DNA of 64,000 bases, from the NCBI RefSeq assembly GCF_023856365.1, contig NC_064548.1, positions 1,240,001 through 1,304,000 of the forward strand, read 5' to 3'. Source of the DNA: Brienomyrus brachyistius (Eukaryota; Chordata; Actinopteri; Osteoglossiformes; Mormyridae). How positions within the stretch are numbered: position 1 is the stretch's first letter; the number at the start of each line of letters is the position of its first letter. Positions 42,327 to 53,500 of this stretch are shown piece after piece. The translations under genes and the position numbers were made by a program. The notes below the pieces were generated by a model. It had not been told where the DNA came from. It ran no database searches and worked only from the letters and a program-made list of their open reading frames with translations.

Positions 42327-43262
42327 GTAAGTGTTGCAGAGGGAAACCATCAAACATTTCATATATATGTCAGGCTTTGGTTACTGTTGAGAATGTAATT
42401 GCATGATTTCTCATCTTTCTCTGGTAGCTTTAAAAGAAAACAGCTACTTTTATGCAGGAGAGTTGATTGCAATGGGCATAGTTCAAGGAGGACCATCCCC
42501 ACGTTTCTTTGCTCCAGTCTTGTATCAAGCCATAGTGTCAGGTGCAGAAAGTGCAGACATTGAGGACATTCATGATCATGAATTAAAAAGCTTGCTGTCA
42601 GAGGTAGGGGAAGAACGTGAATAATTGCATTTCAGACTGCTGTACAATTTTAAAATGGTGTTTATAGCAATGTTTACGTATTCTTTAGTACGTTTTGTCA
42701 GTTCTCTTTATGCTCATGTGCATTTGAAAAGCTTGATATTAATGTTTGCATGAACAAATAATTCACTGTAAAAATAAATGTTTTCAATCCAGTGTCAAGT
42801 TGTGGCTTCAGAGTTTAAGAAAAACCTGAACAAAGCTGTTGAAAGATGTGAGACCCACCTGATGCTGGCTGGATGTCTGCGAAGCATCTCTGTCAGTAAT
42901 AAAAATGAAGTGGTGCAAGACGTCATTAATTGGTTTGTCCTTCAGGATAAGGAAACACTTTGAAAGGCATGTTCCTCATCATGTATTATCCATGTTCAAA
43001 GTTTATAGGGCATTCAAAATTAGTGGATGTTTTTTTTCTCTTTTGATCAATGTATCAAAATTTTTTATAGGTTCCAGGATGGGCTTCGTAGCTGTGGACT
43101 ACTGGATGCTATCCAGAGCCATCCAGGCGTATTCAGAACGGTATTTACAAAGATCAACGAAAAGCTTACAGCTGAGAGTATTGAACAGCAGTTTACAGAA
43201 CAATGGTCTGAGCGAGGGAGCGACAAATACAAAATCGAAAATGAAGCTATCTCTTGGATGCT

Positions 43263-43780
43263 AAGAGAAGGTATTCCTCAACCACAATTAGAACCAAACT
43301 TAAAAGGATGTGGAATTCTAAAGAATGATGGTTCTTCCTAATATCAGCACTACATATATTTAAGTAAAATTCAGCCTTATTTACTTTATACATGGAACCT
43401 GGCAAAAGCAGCCAGCCATTACTGACACATGAGAAATTATAGATAGAACATTTTTCTTCTAAAATGTATAGTAATTTGTATCAAAATTGTAACTAATTAA
43501 AAATTAACTGACTAAGTATATATGACTATACTATACGCTACATAGTGCAGGACAGTTACACTTATTTTTGCATTGTTCATTGATTTTGCATATGCTTCAT
43601 ACAGGTTGATAGAACTGTTTGTTGTTACATTATTTTTACACTACAGAGACTTAAACTGTGCCTTATTGGCTCTTAAACTCAGAATCTCTCGAGTCCCCTT
43701 TAGGAACAGGCTGGGTCATATGATTTGACATGTTACACACTGGATAACCTGTTACAGTTTTCTCCTATATATCCCATACA
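43263..43780. other. No gene recognised
   Basis: AT-rich. A HECT C-lobe exon would be expected here if the gene were complete; I do not find one. Confidence 0.45.
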
Positions 43781-43781
43781 T

Positions 43782-44030
43782 GGGGATGGCACAGTGGTGC
43801 AGTGGTTAGCACTGTTGTCTCACAACTCTGGGACCATCCAACCATCCATCTTCTGAAACTGCTTCTCCTGTTCAGGGCCGCAGGGGCTTCTCCTGTTCAG
43901 GGCCGCATTTAAACCCAAATCCCAGAGGTGTGAGGCGAAAGCGCTAACCACTGCATCACCGTGCCACCCGCCTCTGGGAACATACTGCGGTTAATTGGAG
44001 TTAACAAGTTGACCATGAGTGTGAATGGTG
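43782..44030 (+). mobile_element. SINE interrupted by an inverted SINE fragment
   Basis: A + strand SINE head (CAGTGGTGCAGTGGTTAGCA) runs to CTCTGGGA. A minus-strand SINE fragment with its ATCCATC tail and head follows (43834-43970), then CTCTGGGA again and the SINE body (GGTTAATTGGAGTTAACAAG). The repeated CTCTGGGA could be a target duplication. Confidence 0.7.
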
Positions 44031-44665
44031 CACACAGGCAGGCATGTAAGTAGGCAGGCATGTAAGTAGGCAGGCATGTAAGTAGGCAGGCAGACAGGCA
44101 AGCGCGCGCGAACACAGACAGGCAAGTATGCACACATGCATAAAGGCACTCCTCCAAACAGTCAAGCACACACGCACACAGGCAGGCACACACACACATA
44201 GGCACGCACAAATGTACGCACACAGGCACGCACGCAGACACACACACACATAGGCAGGCACAGACACAGGTAGGCTCACAGGCACTCAGAGGCACCCATG
44301 CATGCAAGGACACACAGAGACACAGGTGCATACAAGCACACAGGAATGCACGGACACAGGCACGCAAGCACAGGCATGCACAGAGGCATGCACACACACA
44401 GACATATACACACAGGCAGGCACACACACGGACACACACAGGCGCGCAGACAGGTAGGTACTTACACAGGAATGCACGCACCCACACAAGCACGCATGCA
44501 CTCACACAGGCAGACATGTACACAGGCACGCAGACAGGTAGGTATTTACACAGGCATGCACGCACCCACACAAGCAGGCATGCACGCACACAGGCAGACG
44601 CGCAGACAGGTAGGTACTTACACAGGCATGCACACATGCAGGCACGCATGCACGCACAAAACTCC
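44026..44665. repeat. CA/GCA-rich minisatellite
   Basis: Built from CACACAGGCACGCA-type blocks, with a higher-order repeat around CAGGTAGGTA at 44451, 44535 and 44607. It lies where the SINE body would carry its short TG tract. The 246-codon Cys-rich minus-strand frame across it is a by-product of the repeat. Confidence 0.9.
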
Positions 44666-44930
44666 TCGTCCTTAACCCAGGACTTCCAAACATAAGCAAA
44701 ACACAGTTACAATATTAGTTGTAATTATTAGCATTAGTAAGATTCCCCTTACATTGCATAATAGGTAAGAAATAAATGGATGTAGAGAAGAAACATGTTT
44801 ACAATTCAAAGTATATTAGAGATGCTGTAAGTATGTATGTGAAGGGTTCAATGGGGCTAATCCCACAATGATTAAAAACAATTTGACAAATTCAAATAAC
44901 AGGCTGAGAAGGATGTTCAGCTTCAGCCAC
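44666..44930. other. No feature seen
   Basis: AT-rich spacer before the paralogous gene fragment. Confidence 0.35.
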
Positions 44931-45150
44931 CGGCTCTCGTTTTTGACAGTGGGGTGTAATTTTGCCGGTTCTTTCCTTTCTTCTGTTTCCCATACGTTGT
45001 TTGCAGAGGCCCCTTCACCACATCGCCATGTGATGTGGACACCTTCACACTGCCTGCTTCTAGATCATTTATGTTGAGGTGTTCCACTTTAGTTTCAGCA
45101 ATGTGTAAATTAACATCATTCAGCTGGAATTCATCGTCTACAACTTCTAA
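44931..45150 (-). pseudogene. Partial paralogue of the 32.8-kb W-rich repeat gene
   Basis: On the minus strand it encodes EVVDDEFQLNDVNLHIAETK, then VEHLNINDLEAGSVKVSTSH and GDVVKG. This matches the C-terminal part of the + strand gene ending at 34253, with a five-residue gap. Here the frame continues past the point where the other copy enters SINE sequence, with a basic tail (TTYGKQKKGKNRQNYTPL) to a stop near 44931. The N-terminal W-rich repeats are absent because an ATT-tailed repeat abuts at 45150. Confidence 0.7.
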
Positions 45151-45400
45151 TAATAATAATAATAATCAATACTTTATTAATCCCTGTGGAGATATTGCGT
45201 TTTTTGTGTCTCCCTCAACATGCCCTTTGTGGAGTAAGTTGTCTGTGAAGGGCAGCTACCTGTTGGGGCGTCTAGGGAGCTGGGGGGAATTAAGGGCCTT
45301 GCTCGAGGACCCGCAGACGTGCTGAGGCTGGGTTTGAACCGGTGACCTTCCGATTACAGGCACAAGGACTTGGTCTATGTATTGACCCCTGCCCCCCAAC
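45150..45400. repeat. ATT-tailed interspersed repeat
   Basis: TAATAATAATAATAATAATC followed by TTTATTAATCCCTGTGGAGA, GGGCAGCTACC, GCCTTGCTCGAGGA and TTTGAACCGGTGACCTTCCG, the order found in a widespread fish repeat. It truncates the paralogous gene fragment. Confidence 0.65.
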
Positions 45401-46000
45401 TGTGTATGAGTAGCATTTATGGTGTTTCTTGAATGTGAGCTAGTACATAAACCAGCTAGTACCCACCCTTGCAAAAATACTCTAGAGTTCCGTCATACAC
45501 ATTCTTTTATTTTCTTGCATTGTCCGTTTTTGTTCATAGTCTGTAATTTTCCGAATAACGGCAATTTCTGATAACTACTGGAACTATGAATTCCGGAGGG
45601 GAGAATATATTCATGCAAGTTCCATTACATGCTATAGATATATTGATCTGATACCTTCCTTTATCAGACTGTTACTGTACTACTGTTAAAAACCACAGAT
45701 ATTTTATTCTGATTGTATGCATTTCCTTATTAGGGCACATTAGTTAGTTCTTTTAAAAAATCAGTTTATTCTGACATCGTAAAATTCCTGATCAGAGTTT
45801 ACCCTCTTTAAAATGACAGGGTTACACTTGTGCCATTTAATTTCCGTAATCTGTGGCAGTCAGTGACAATGACTTATTTACTACCAAACAGCACTGAGAT
45901 TGAGTAGAGTGAGGGGCTTAGGGCGTATTACGGAAGAATAAAAGCTGAGTCCTGTATCCAGGCGAGATGCGTAGCTGACAGGCTGATGAACGTTTCAAAC
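45401..46000. other. No gene recognised
   Basis: AT-rich sequence with no supported feature. Confidence 0.4.
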
Positions 46001-46006
46001 TCTTAC

Positions 46007-46066
46007 CTCCACCGTACTGACAGGAACGGCGAGCTGCTGTGGCGTCATGGCATCAAACTTCTGTTT
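46007..46066 (-). other. Possible isolated exon, 20 codons
   Basis: On the minus strand a 60-nt open block (KQKFDAMTPQQLAVPVSTVE) lies between acceptor-like TTGCCTGGAG and donor GTAAGA. It is GC-richer than its surroundings. No family recognised, and no neighbouring exon seen. Confidence 0.25.
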
Positions 46067-46582
46067 CTCCAGGCAAGAAAACAACCAAGACCAGCCTTAA
46101 TAATCTAAACACTTTGAAGACTGATATAAATGGTAAATATGAGGCGTGAATACCATCCAACACTACCAGTTACTCAGTGAATACTCAGTCATGCAGAAAT
46201 ATAATCTAAAGTTATAATTATGGGGACATGTGGCCATCCACTGCAGGTGACAATGTCCTAAACTCTTTCATACTTAAAGAACGCTTACAGTTATTACTTT
46301 GTAAGGATGCATAGAACTCCAGTTCAGTATATTTATGGAATATATACAGCAGCAACTACTTTATGGTCATTTATTAAGTAACAGACTTATTTTCTACCTG
46401 CGGGATCTTATAATTATGCTGAAATAAAAATGTAACTTACAGCGTAAAAACATGGAATCCAGTCCAAAATTTATTTAGTTTGACATGTGATCAAAATTCA
46501 GAGTAAACTAATACATGATAGCATGCATGCAAAAGATCAAAGGCAGAACAGGGGCTGTGAACCCAGTCTGCATTAAAATGGA

Positions 46583-47015
46583 ATTAACCATCTCTCTCAA
46601 TATAAAATCGGGATAATTATTCTCTTCAGAGGCATCCATAGAATAGTGTATCCATCCCCTCACTCCTGTGTATAGAGGCATATCCTAAGGCTCCGGCAAC
46701 AAATTTCAGCTCAACAACAGCATCAATAATTTTACAGCTAGTTTTAAAACTTGCTTTAACATACAGTGATTGCAGAAAATGATAAACAAATTAGGTAATA
46801 TTAATAAAATCATTAAAATGTGCAGAAAAGGTTTTGAAGTTTACATCACGATAAATGAGAACTACACGTGATTACTAATTACTGTTAACTAATTTGCTGT
46901 CTGGACTTTTTACAGTGAGGGGGGAAAAGTCATTATATGTCAGGATGCCAGTCAGTGGCACAGACACAAGTTGGCCAGCTGGCCTATTCATTCAGCACCA
47001 GCCCATCAAGTAGAG
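46583..47015. repeat. Second copy of the 30.2-31.1 kb segment
   Basis: Uninterrupted version of the segment at 30195-31060, lacking the AT microsatellite and SINE. The left end abuts a TCTGCATTAAAATGGAATTA stretch instead of the CR1-like 3' end. Confidence 0.7.
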
Positions 47016-47480
47016 AATTTATTTACGTAGTTTTAAGTGGACAGATTTCTGACTAATTTTCAAGCATGTGCAACAAGCAATGACAGATATTGACGTTAGT
47101 TTCACACATTCAAAAATATTCAGTAACTGCGTTGCTTGTGACATTTGCGTTTGGTTTATACTTTCATAAGGTGTTCGAATTTTTTACCAATATGTTTTGT
47201 TTTGCCATTTCCAAATATATGTGTTATTCTAACATCCGGAATACGGCACGTATGGTAGATGTTCATGGACGTGGATGGTACTCACACAAAGGATGTGAGG
47301 ACCGACTTCAAATAGCATATCTCGGGGGGGCCAATAGTACTATTGGCACACGTTTCCCTTCGTATCAAAACATGGGTTAGTATGACGTGTTCGTAGTGAG
47401 CATATATATCCTCTATCAGTTTTATCACAATCTCGTATATCATACCTTTTGTTAGTATAGGTATCTAGCTATTCTCCCTT
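47016..47480. other. No gene recognised
   Basis: The 96-codon frame at 47090-47380 has hydrophobic and basic stretches but no recognised motif. Confidence 0.35.
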
Positions 47481-47489
47481 TACCTGTAG

Positions 47490-47985
47490 AGTCCATTAAT
47501 CACGGCGGGGGATGCGGAAAATAAGGAGGACGCTATAGCGGATCAGTCCAATATTTATCTTCTCCGTCAACTCCGGGAGAGAGAGCAACAGGACAGAGAC
47601 AAAAAAAATCCAAAATCGAGGTAGTGAAAACAGACAGGTGGTCAGGCGATCGGCATCGGCAGTGAGAGGGCTAGGCTATAAGCGAAGGGCGGAAGAGGCA
47701 GAACAGAGGTGGAGACAGGTCAGGGACTAAACGCTGGAACTTAGCACGGAGGGCTGAAGACCGGCAGGTGTGCCAGACACGAATAAAAAGGCTCGCCGAT
47801 TACCCCGACGGGCATCAGCTGGTAGAGGAGGGCAAACGGTAACCGGTCCTGCCGGTTCTCGGGACAGGTGTAGAAGCGCTACGGCCGCTGCTCAACTCCC
47901 TCCTAGGGAAACCAGCGGGGGTGTGGCAGGGGAGTCCCGTGTGACGTCATAGGGGCTTCCCCTGGGCGATCCACGACACCATTAT
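47490..47985. repeat. GC-rich block, possibly LTR-type repeat
   Basis: A compositional island of purine-rich sequence, including GAGAGAGAGCAACAGGACAG-like runs and AATCCAAAATCGAGG. Similar wording occurs at ends of fish gypsy-type LTR elements, but no TG...CA ends, primer site or pol frame can be assigned. Confidence 0.25.
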
Positions 47986-48240
47986 GCCCCTCCAGCTATT
48001 ATGGACAACCCGTGGAATCTACATTGAGCTTGGTGTGTAGCTACATTATACATTCCCCCATGCCCAGTGCATATCATTATCAAGTATCATTACACTGAGG
48101 TATTTCAGGCTTTAGATGTAACCACGTAGTAGAACTAATACTCCACAGTTGCTTCCATGCACTATGATTAGATGTCAATAACATTCGTTGAACATTATTT
48201 CGTTGTATTTTGGCATTTAACATAGCCATAGTACATGCAG
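47986..48240. other. No feature seen
   Basis: AT-rich sequence without a supported element. Confidence 0.3.
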
Positions 48241-48246
48241 TCCAAT

Positions 48247-48560
48247 TCATCCATCGAGTTCGGTCACAGCCACTTGAGGGGGCACTCCGGCAGACTCAAG
48301 GATGTTCTTCCCCCTATAACACCCCCTGCAGAAGTACATCTCACTTCCATTAGTAGGGGCCAGTTCAGCATGGTTGGTTTGCTGGACAGGTGAAGTTGTC
48401 TTGCTGTCGATCTTGTATGCTGCTTCTCCATCCAATCCTAAAAGTGGAAGTGTGCTCCAGCTCGGTCATTGGGACTGTATCATAGCCGAAGGCTGTCAGC
48501 AGCATTGGCCACGCCGTCCACCAGGGCCATTGCGCCATCCTTCACGCATAAAGAAGAACT
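48247..48560 (-). pseudogene. Unrecognised degenerate coding-like block
   Basis: The minus strand gives LLGLDGEAAYKIDSKTTSPV then CRGCYRGKNILESAG in one frame, and VKDGAMALVDGVANAADSLR in another just upstream. Composition is protein-like and the two frames suggest a frameshifted remnant. Family unknown. Confidence 0.25.
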
Positions 48561-49380
48561 GACATCCACATTACTGTAGTTTTCTCATAAATAACATTTA
48601 TTAGCTGGGATACGTCACCAACTTTCGGCGCCTGGCTTCATAACGGCCACAGTGTTATCTTGTCCCACTGTTTCTATAAGGAAACATTCCAATTATTCCT
48701 TTTTCTGGATCTATTTTTATAAATGAATTGTGAAGGAAAAGGAAAATATGCAAAGGAGGCCAAACTAACACTGCAATCTGGAGTAATGTATTTTATTCTT
48801 TTTATAATAATGGATGAAGTTTAGCTTCCTTACACTCTCTCTGTACCTCTGTTTCTAATGCGGGTTTACGTGAAGAGTTGTACTGTATTTAATCTAACTA
48901 CAGCTAGATCAGTACCAGAGATAAAAACACTGGATGTCGCGTTGAATACAGCCGTCTATGGGAGCGAATGCGTCAACAGAGCCGCCATCTTGGGACGGGG
49001 TAGAGCTCCTTTTAAATGAATGAACGTCTATCAGGGACAAGCTGGCATTCAGAAATAAAGAACCATAAATGGGCAAATTTGAGAAGCGATTTTTATTGTC
49101 TTGGTTCATTATAAATGTCAGACATGTATTTATGACCGAGCCACGAGTAAATCGACAGGGAAGCGGTTTTTCTTAACACAGCCTACTCTTATGTTCAAAA
49201 TGTAATGCGCATATAGGTATTTTTTCATTCTTCCAATCGAAATAAACATACACTACTCTCCTACTACGTGCAGAACAATGCAAATACAAAACACCACAAA
49301 AAAGGCCAGCAATGTTAGCTGAAAGACCCTGGTAATCTCCATGATAAATCCCATTGTGTTACCACTCATGCATTTACATT
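48561..49380. other. No gene recognised
   Basis: AT-rich sequence; the short minus frame at 48909-49109 is unsupported. Confidence 0.4.
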
Positions 49381-49384
49381 AATG

Positions 49385-49979
49385 CAGGCCGGCTCGTGGC
49401 ATTGGCAATATAGGCAATGGGCCAAGGGCGCCATTCATCCAGGGGGCGCCACAAACGGAGGAAGAAAAAAGTGTGACATTCCACTATTCTTAAAGCTAGT
49501 TGGTATTAATGTGTCTTCATATGAAAAGAACAAGCCCACATGAATTTACCTGCTAAACAAAGCCTATTAAGTAATAATAATAATAATGATGATGATGACG
49601 ATGATGATGATACATAACTTTCCTATGAGCCCCCCCCCCCCTTGTAACCTCCCCCAATAACGAACACAAGTTGATCTCTGATCACGGGCATTTATTCACA
49701 TATCTATCCGGTCGAGCATGCCGTGAGAACTAGATAAAATAAAGCACATACATCAAAAAATGAATAAGTAAAAACACAGGCAATTTCCTAAAAATAATCA
49801 AACACAAACATAAATAGGCTACAGCTCGCTCACGCCATTAACTTATGAGTGCAGCTCATACAATAACTCCAATATCCATGAATATTGACATTATAACTTA
49901 AAACACTTTCTCAGCCGCATAACAAATGCTGCACTTATAACTGAGCAAAACAAAAATGTTACCTGCAAAACTGACCAGA
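49385..49979. repeat. Repeat-like block with ATG/GAT and C-run microsatellites
   Basis: GGGCGCC-rich sequence near 49425-49450, a GATGATGATGACGATGATGA tract at about 49590 and a C10 run at 49631 precede AT-rich sequence. No gene is seen. Confidence 0.4.
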
Positions 49980-50027
49980 CCGATGAGGCGCCCTAGGCGC
50001 TGATGCTCGCCTAGGGCGCCTCATCGG
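49980..50027. repeat. Perfect 20-bp inverted repeat, 8-nt loop
   Basis: Left arm CCGATGAGGCGCCCTAGGCG (49980-49999) and its exact reverse complement at 50008-50027, separated by CTGATGCT. The stem is about 70 percent GC within AT-rich flanks. Such perfect pairing implies recent formation or selection. Confidence 0.97.
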
Positions 50028-50034
50028 CTAGGAC

Positions 50035-50110
50035 CGTTACTGCATTTAAGCATTTGGCAGACGCCTTTATCCAAAGCAACGGGCATTTGTATAGACTTGT
50101 AGAGAACTAT
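50035..50110 (-). mobile_element. L2-type 3' tail fragment
   Basis: GCATTTAAGCATTTGGCAGA, then CGCCTTTATCCAAAGCAACG: the 3' end shared by L2 LINEs and L2-tailed SINEs, also present at 56.7 kb. Confidence 0.7.
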
Positions 50111-50394
50111 AGACAATGAACTGTACACAATACATTTTCCAGACAAAGAAAATTCTTTCTTTTTTTTTTACATTTAATATGAAAGATGAACATCCGTTTA
50201 CCTGCTTTTTGGAAAAATAACTATAGACAGGGCAGGTCCATACACACAGGCAACTTGTGTATATTTGTCAAGAACTATAGCCAATGAACTGCAATATATA
50301 CTGGTGTCAGTACAGAAGCTGTGTCTTTCCTGTGGGGTGGGGGTGGGAAGACAGAGGCTCTGTGTCTAGTATTTAGTATCCTTGTAACAATACT

Positions 50395-50940
50395 ATTTTA
50401 CACAGTTTCTTCCTCAAACTGCTGCTCTGTAGTTGGAGAGTATGTACTTTTGCCACATGGTCTTCTCTCAACTTGTGAAAGCAAGACAAGTGAAATTAAA
50501 TTGAAATGATGGTTGCCAATGCCATCTTGAGTTTCAGCAATGTGATCACAACGATTAAATATATCCTGAAAACCTACATCTGCTTTCACAACCCTATTCA
50601 ACAGAGACTGGATGTTGGAGGCCTGTCTGATGCACTGCTCAGCTGAGCCAATCGCCTTTACTGTACCATGGCTTAGTATCAGCAGGCCTCCATTGTTACG
50701 CAAGGTCAGCAGATGATAGTTCTGACGAGACGTGAAGGCACGGCTGTACTAACCAAGCTACTGCAGCACATCACACTTCAGCTTCTTCACGACCTGCCTA
50801 ACAACAAAACCTGTGATATACACCAGAGCATTCTCAGTTAGGGCTCCAAAGCTGGCTGGCAAGTAGCTATGGTCTAACACAACACCAGTCACTTGCTCAA
50901 AAGGAGAGGACCCTCTTGTGTCCCTGTCCTTTGGCATGGC
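50395..50940 (-). pseudogene. P-element/THAP9-like transposase fragment
   Basis: On the minus strand: ENALVYITGFVVRQVVKKLK, a TAG, then NYHLLTLRNNGGLLILSHGT, CIRQASNIQS, ETQDGIGNHHFNLI and, after a one-base frameshift, FHKLREDHVAKVHTLQLQSS. The NNGGL motif and the order of blocks recall the C-terminal region of P-element-like transposases in fish. Stops and the frameshift show decay. Family assignment is from memory. Confidence 0.55.
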
Positions 50941-51129
50941 TTTGAACAGCAGAAATGCCCATGTTGCCTACATCAAAAGCTTTCTTGCAGATCTTGCAGT
51001 ATGCCCGATGTACATTATCTGTCACATGCCCTATCCAGTACCTGAACTCAGGATTTATCGTCCATTCCACCTTAAACGTACACCTCCTTCACATGATTCT
51101 GCTCTCCCTCACTTCTGTAATTAGAAACA

Positions 51130-51950
51130 CATTCTCTAAATTAACCATTATAGGCTACTATTTTCCTGCAACACTGCCTATTAGTGTCAAAGATATTAAA
51201 TACAGTAATGCACAAAAATGTAGGCTAAACAGAAATACTGATCCAATACAGATTTTCTGTAGGCTAACTGTGGTAAACTGAACGTGAAAGCATACCCATA
51301 TAATTCCTCTAGAGGGAGCTAACGTTCTGGGGAATAATGGAAGCTAGCTAGAACAAGAAGTTGAGCCAGAAGCCGTTAAGCCTGTTTGCAGTTGTGCAAA
51401 TAAATGGCACAAGCCAAGTAATATTTATTGTGTGGTGATTGCTGGGCTTGAAGGATATCACAGGAACCTACACAAACACACAAACACAGGCATTTAGATG
51501 TAGGCTTCAAGTAGCCTAAGCTCAATTTGTTTTTAAATGAAAGAGCTCTTAGTCTAATCATTTTTAAGACTGTTATCGTCTTTGTGCTGTTTCAGATTTG
51601 GTTCACTGAATTTATTTGCTTAACAGTGGGACCACGTAGGCCTCCAAAATGATTTTAGATCGATTACCGTCATTGACAATTAGCACTATGCTAACACCTA
51701 ATGGGAACTGCCATTAACAGGCTAACAGAAATTAGCATCGCCAATTTACTTGACATGTTTAACATGCGGCCTGGGTCCACATCAGATGGTATGAAGTAAC
51801 AAAACTATCAGTTGCACCATATGCACTGTGGTCATACTTACAGTCATGAACTTGAGAAATTTCAATTGATGAACTGATATCCTTTTGTTCTCCTGTCAGC
51901 TACTAAGAAGCTAGAGCAACGAGAGTCAAAATATGATAAGTCGCATTAAG
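51130..51950. other. No gene recognised
   Basis: AT-rich sequence before the L1; no supported element. Confidence 0.4.
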
Positions 51951-52694
51951 TTGACGTCATTGTCCAAGGTATACATAATGGAAACGAGGCGGCGGCCATT
52001 TTACTGGGGTGCGAGAGACAAGAGCAGCAAGAAAACCGGAGAAAAACTGAGTAGGGGCTATGCTGTAACAACGCGAGACCTCGACGAGAAGCACGGCAGT
52101 ATTGAACATGGCGGTGCGCAGCTGACTGCAAAAAGGTTATCAATCGGATTCTTTCCACGCCAACTTATCTCTAGACAGCCTTAAAGGTAATCAAAATTCA
52201 TTTCAGTTGTATCCATAAAAAAATTTAGCATCCTGGAGCACAGTGAAATTCTGAACAGTTTAGAAAATTGTATAGACGAGTACTTCGAGAGAATTGCTAT
52301 GCGGAAATCAGACAAAACACCGACCACTTCCACCTGTAAAAATAACTCGTCCTCCAAGAGAAGCCGCCCCGAGGACTCCCCAGAAGCGGCTTCTCGTAAT
52401 ACCAACGATGTGACAGACATTTTGGAGTCTATAGATATACGACTATCCTGCTTAGAGGCGCGTCTGTCCCTAATGGAAATTCTCCATAAAGAGTTCCAGG
52501 CTTTGCGTGAGTCAGTGGAGTACAGCCAACAACAGGTGGAATCACTTGCTGCAGAGAATGCGACCCTCGGGGAATCGGTAAAATCCCTCACAGATGGAAT
52601 GACGCGCCTTTCGGAGGAAAATTAAAAAATAAAATAAACTATCATTGACCTCCAGGCCCGCAGCATGAGAGACAATTTAGTAATTTCAGGCATC

Positions 52695-53172
52695 CTGGAG
52701 AAAGCATATTTTAGCACTTTGAAATTGCTAAAATATAAAGTGCAATACAAATAAAATTTATTATTATCCATCCATCCATCCATCCATCCATTTTCCAAAC
52801 CGCTTATCCTATTGGGTCGCGGGGGGTCCGGAGCCTATCCCGGAAGCAATGGGCACGAGGCTGGGAACAACCCAGGTTGGGGGGCCAGCCCATCGCAGGG
52901 CACACTCACACACCATTCACTCTCACATGCATTCCTACGGGCAATTTAGCAAGTCCAATTAGCCTCAGCATGTGTTTGGACTGTGGGGGGAAACCGGAGT
53001 ACCTGGAGGAAACCCCACGACGACATGGGGAGAACATGCAAACTCCACACACATGCGACCCAGGCGGAGATTCGAACCCGGGTCCCAGAGGTGTGAGGCA
53101 ACAGTGCTAACCACTGCACCACCATGCCGCCCCATTTATTGTTATTATTATTATAATTATTATTATTATTAC
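52695..53172. mobile_element. ATT-tailed short repeat carrying a SINE, in L1 ORF1
   Basis: L1 coding stops after GILEK. AGCACTTTGAAATTGCT and AAGTGCAATACAAATAAAAT lead into ATT repeats, the typical tail of a short fish retroelement. A SINE sits inside the tail, and the ATT repeat resumes at 53134 with ATTTATTGTTATTATTATT. Confidence 0.7.
52767..53133 (-). mobile_element. tRNA-derived SINE, minus strand
   Basis: Same family as the copy at 30.5 kb, inverted: CCATCCATCCATCC tail on the left, GATTCGAACCCGGGTCC (B box complement) near 53070 and GGTTAGCACTG complement near 53108. Flanked by ATTTATT on both sides, a likely target duplication. Confidence 0.9.
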
Positions 53173-53500
53173 AGTGAAAGAGTTCATTCTCACTCAGCTA
53201 AAACTCCCGGAGGACACAGTAAAAACCATCAGCTTCTATCGAGTTCACCACCTAGGAGTGAAGAGACCCGACGGACGCAGACCCAGACCAATAGTGGCTA
53301 AATTCGAGCACTTTAAACAAAAAGAACTGGTTAAAAGCCTCGGCCGGGAATTAAAAGGAACAAACTTTAGCATCAACGACCAGTTTCCCAAGGAGATCCT
53401 GGAAAGAAGGAAGATCCTGTTCCCTATAAGGAAAAAAATTCATCGACGGAGGCTCCCGTGCTGTCATCGCGGTCAACAAACTGTATGTCAGCGGATGGGT

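Larger units (their letters stand above)
40533..43262 (+). pseudogene. G2E3-like HECT-domain gene, broken
   Basis: Multi-exon remnant. Apparent exons: 40533-41153, 41381-41469, 41644-41789, 41864-41955, 42032-42326, 42428-42603, 42793-42933 and 43071-43262; most have AG/GT borders. The third-from-last pair encodes HECT N-lobe sequence: GGPMREFFRLAFQHIRQSP, then ENSYFYAGELIAMGIVQGG and FAPVLYQAIVSG. A C-x2-C-x11-H-x4-C module (41381 exon) and acidic segments precede it. The closest match I recall is the fish G2/M-phase-specific E3 ligase-like family, whose HECT domain moves ubiquitin through a C-lobe cysteine. Three lesions are seen: a frameshift near 40825, TGA at 40967 and TAG at 42115 where W is expected. 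No C-lobe is found. Confidence 0.72.
52299..53500 (+). pseudogene. L1 ORF1, split and frameshifted
   Basis: The N-terminal part (52299-52690) has a Lys/Ser-rich start, a coiled coil (DILESIDIRLSCLEARLSLM) and LQARSMRDNLVISGILEK, with TAA at 52623 and another stop soon after. After the insertion it resumes at 53172: VKEFILTQLKLPEDTVKTIS, the RRM-like VAKFEHFKQKELVKSLGREL and FPKEILERRKILFPIRKK. It then shifts frame to FIDGGSRAVIAVNKLYVSG. ORF1 proteins are trimeric RNA-binding chaperones of the L1 particle. Confidence 0.8.

Noticed and set aside
43909..44649. 246-codon Cys-rich minus-strand frame
   Set aside because: Produced by a CA/GCA minisatellite; the ACVCACL pattern follows repeat composition.
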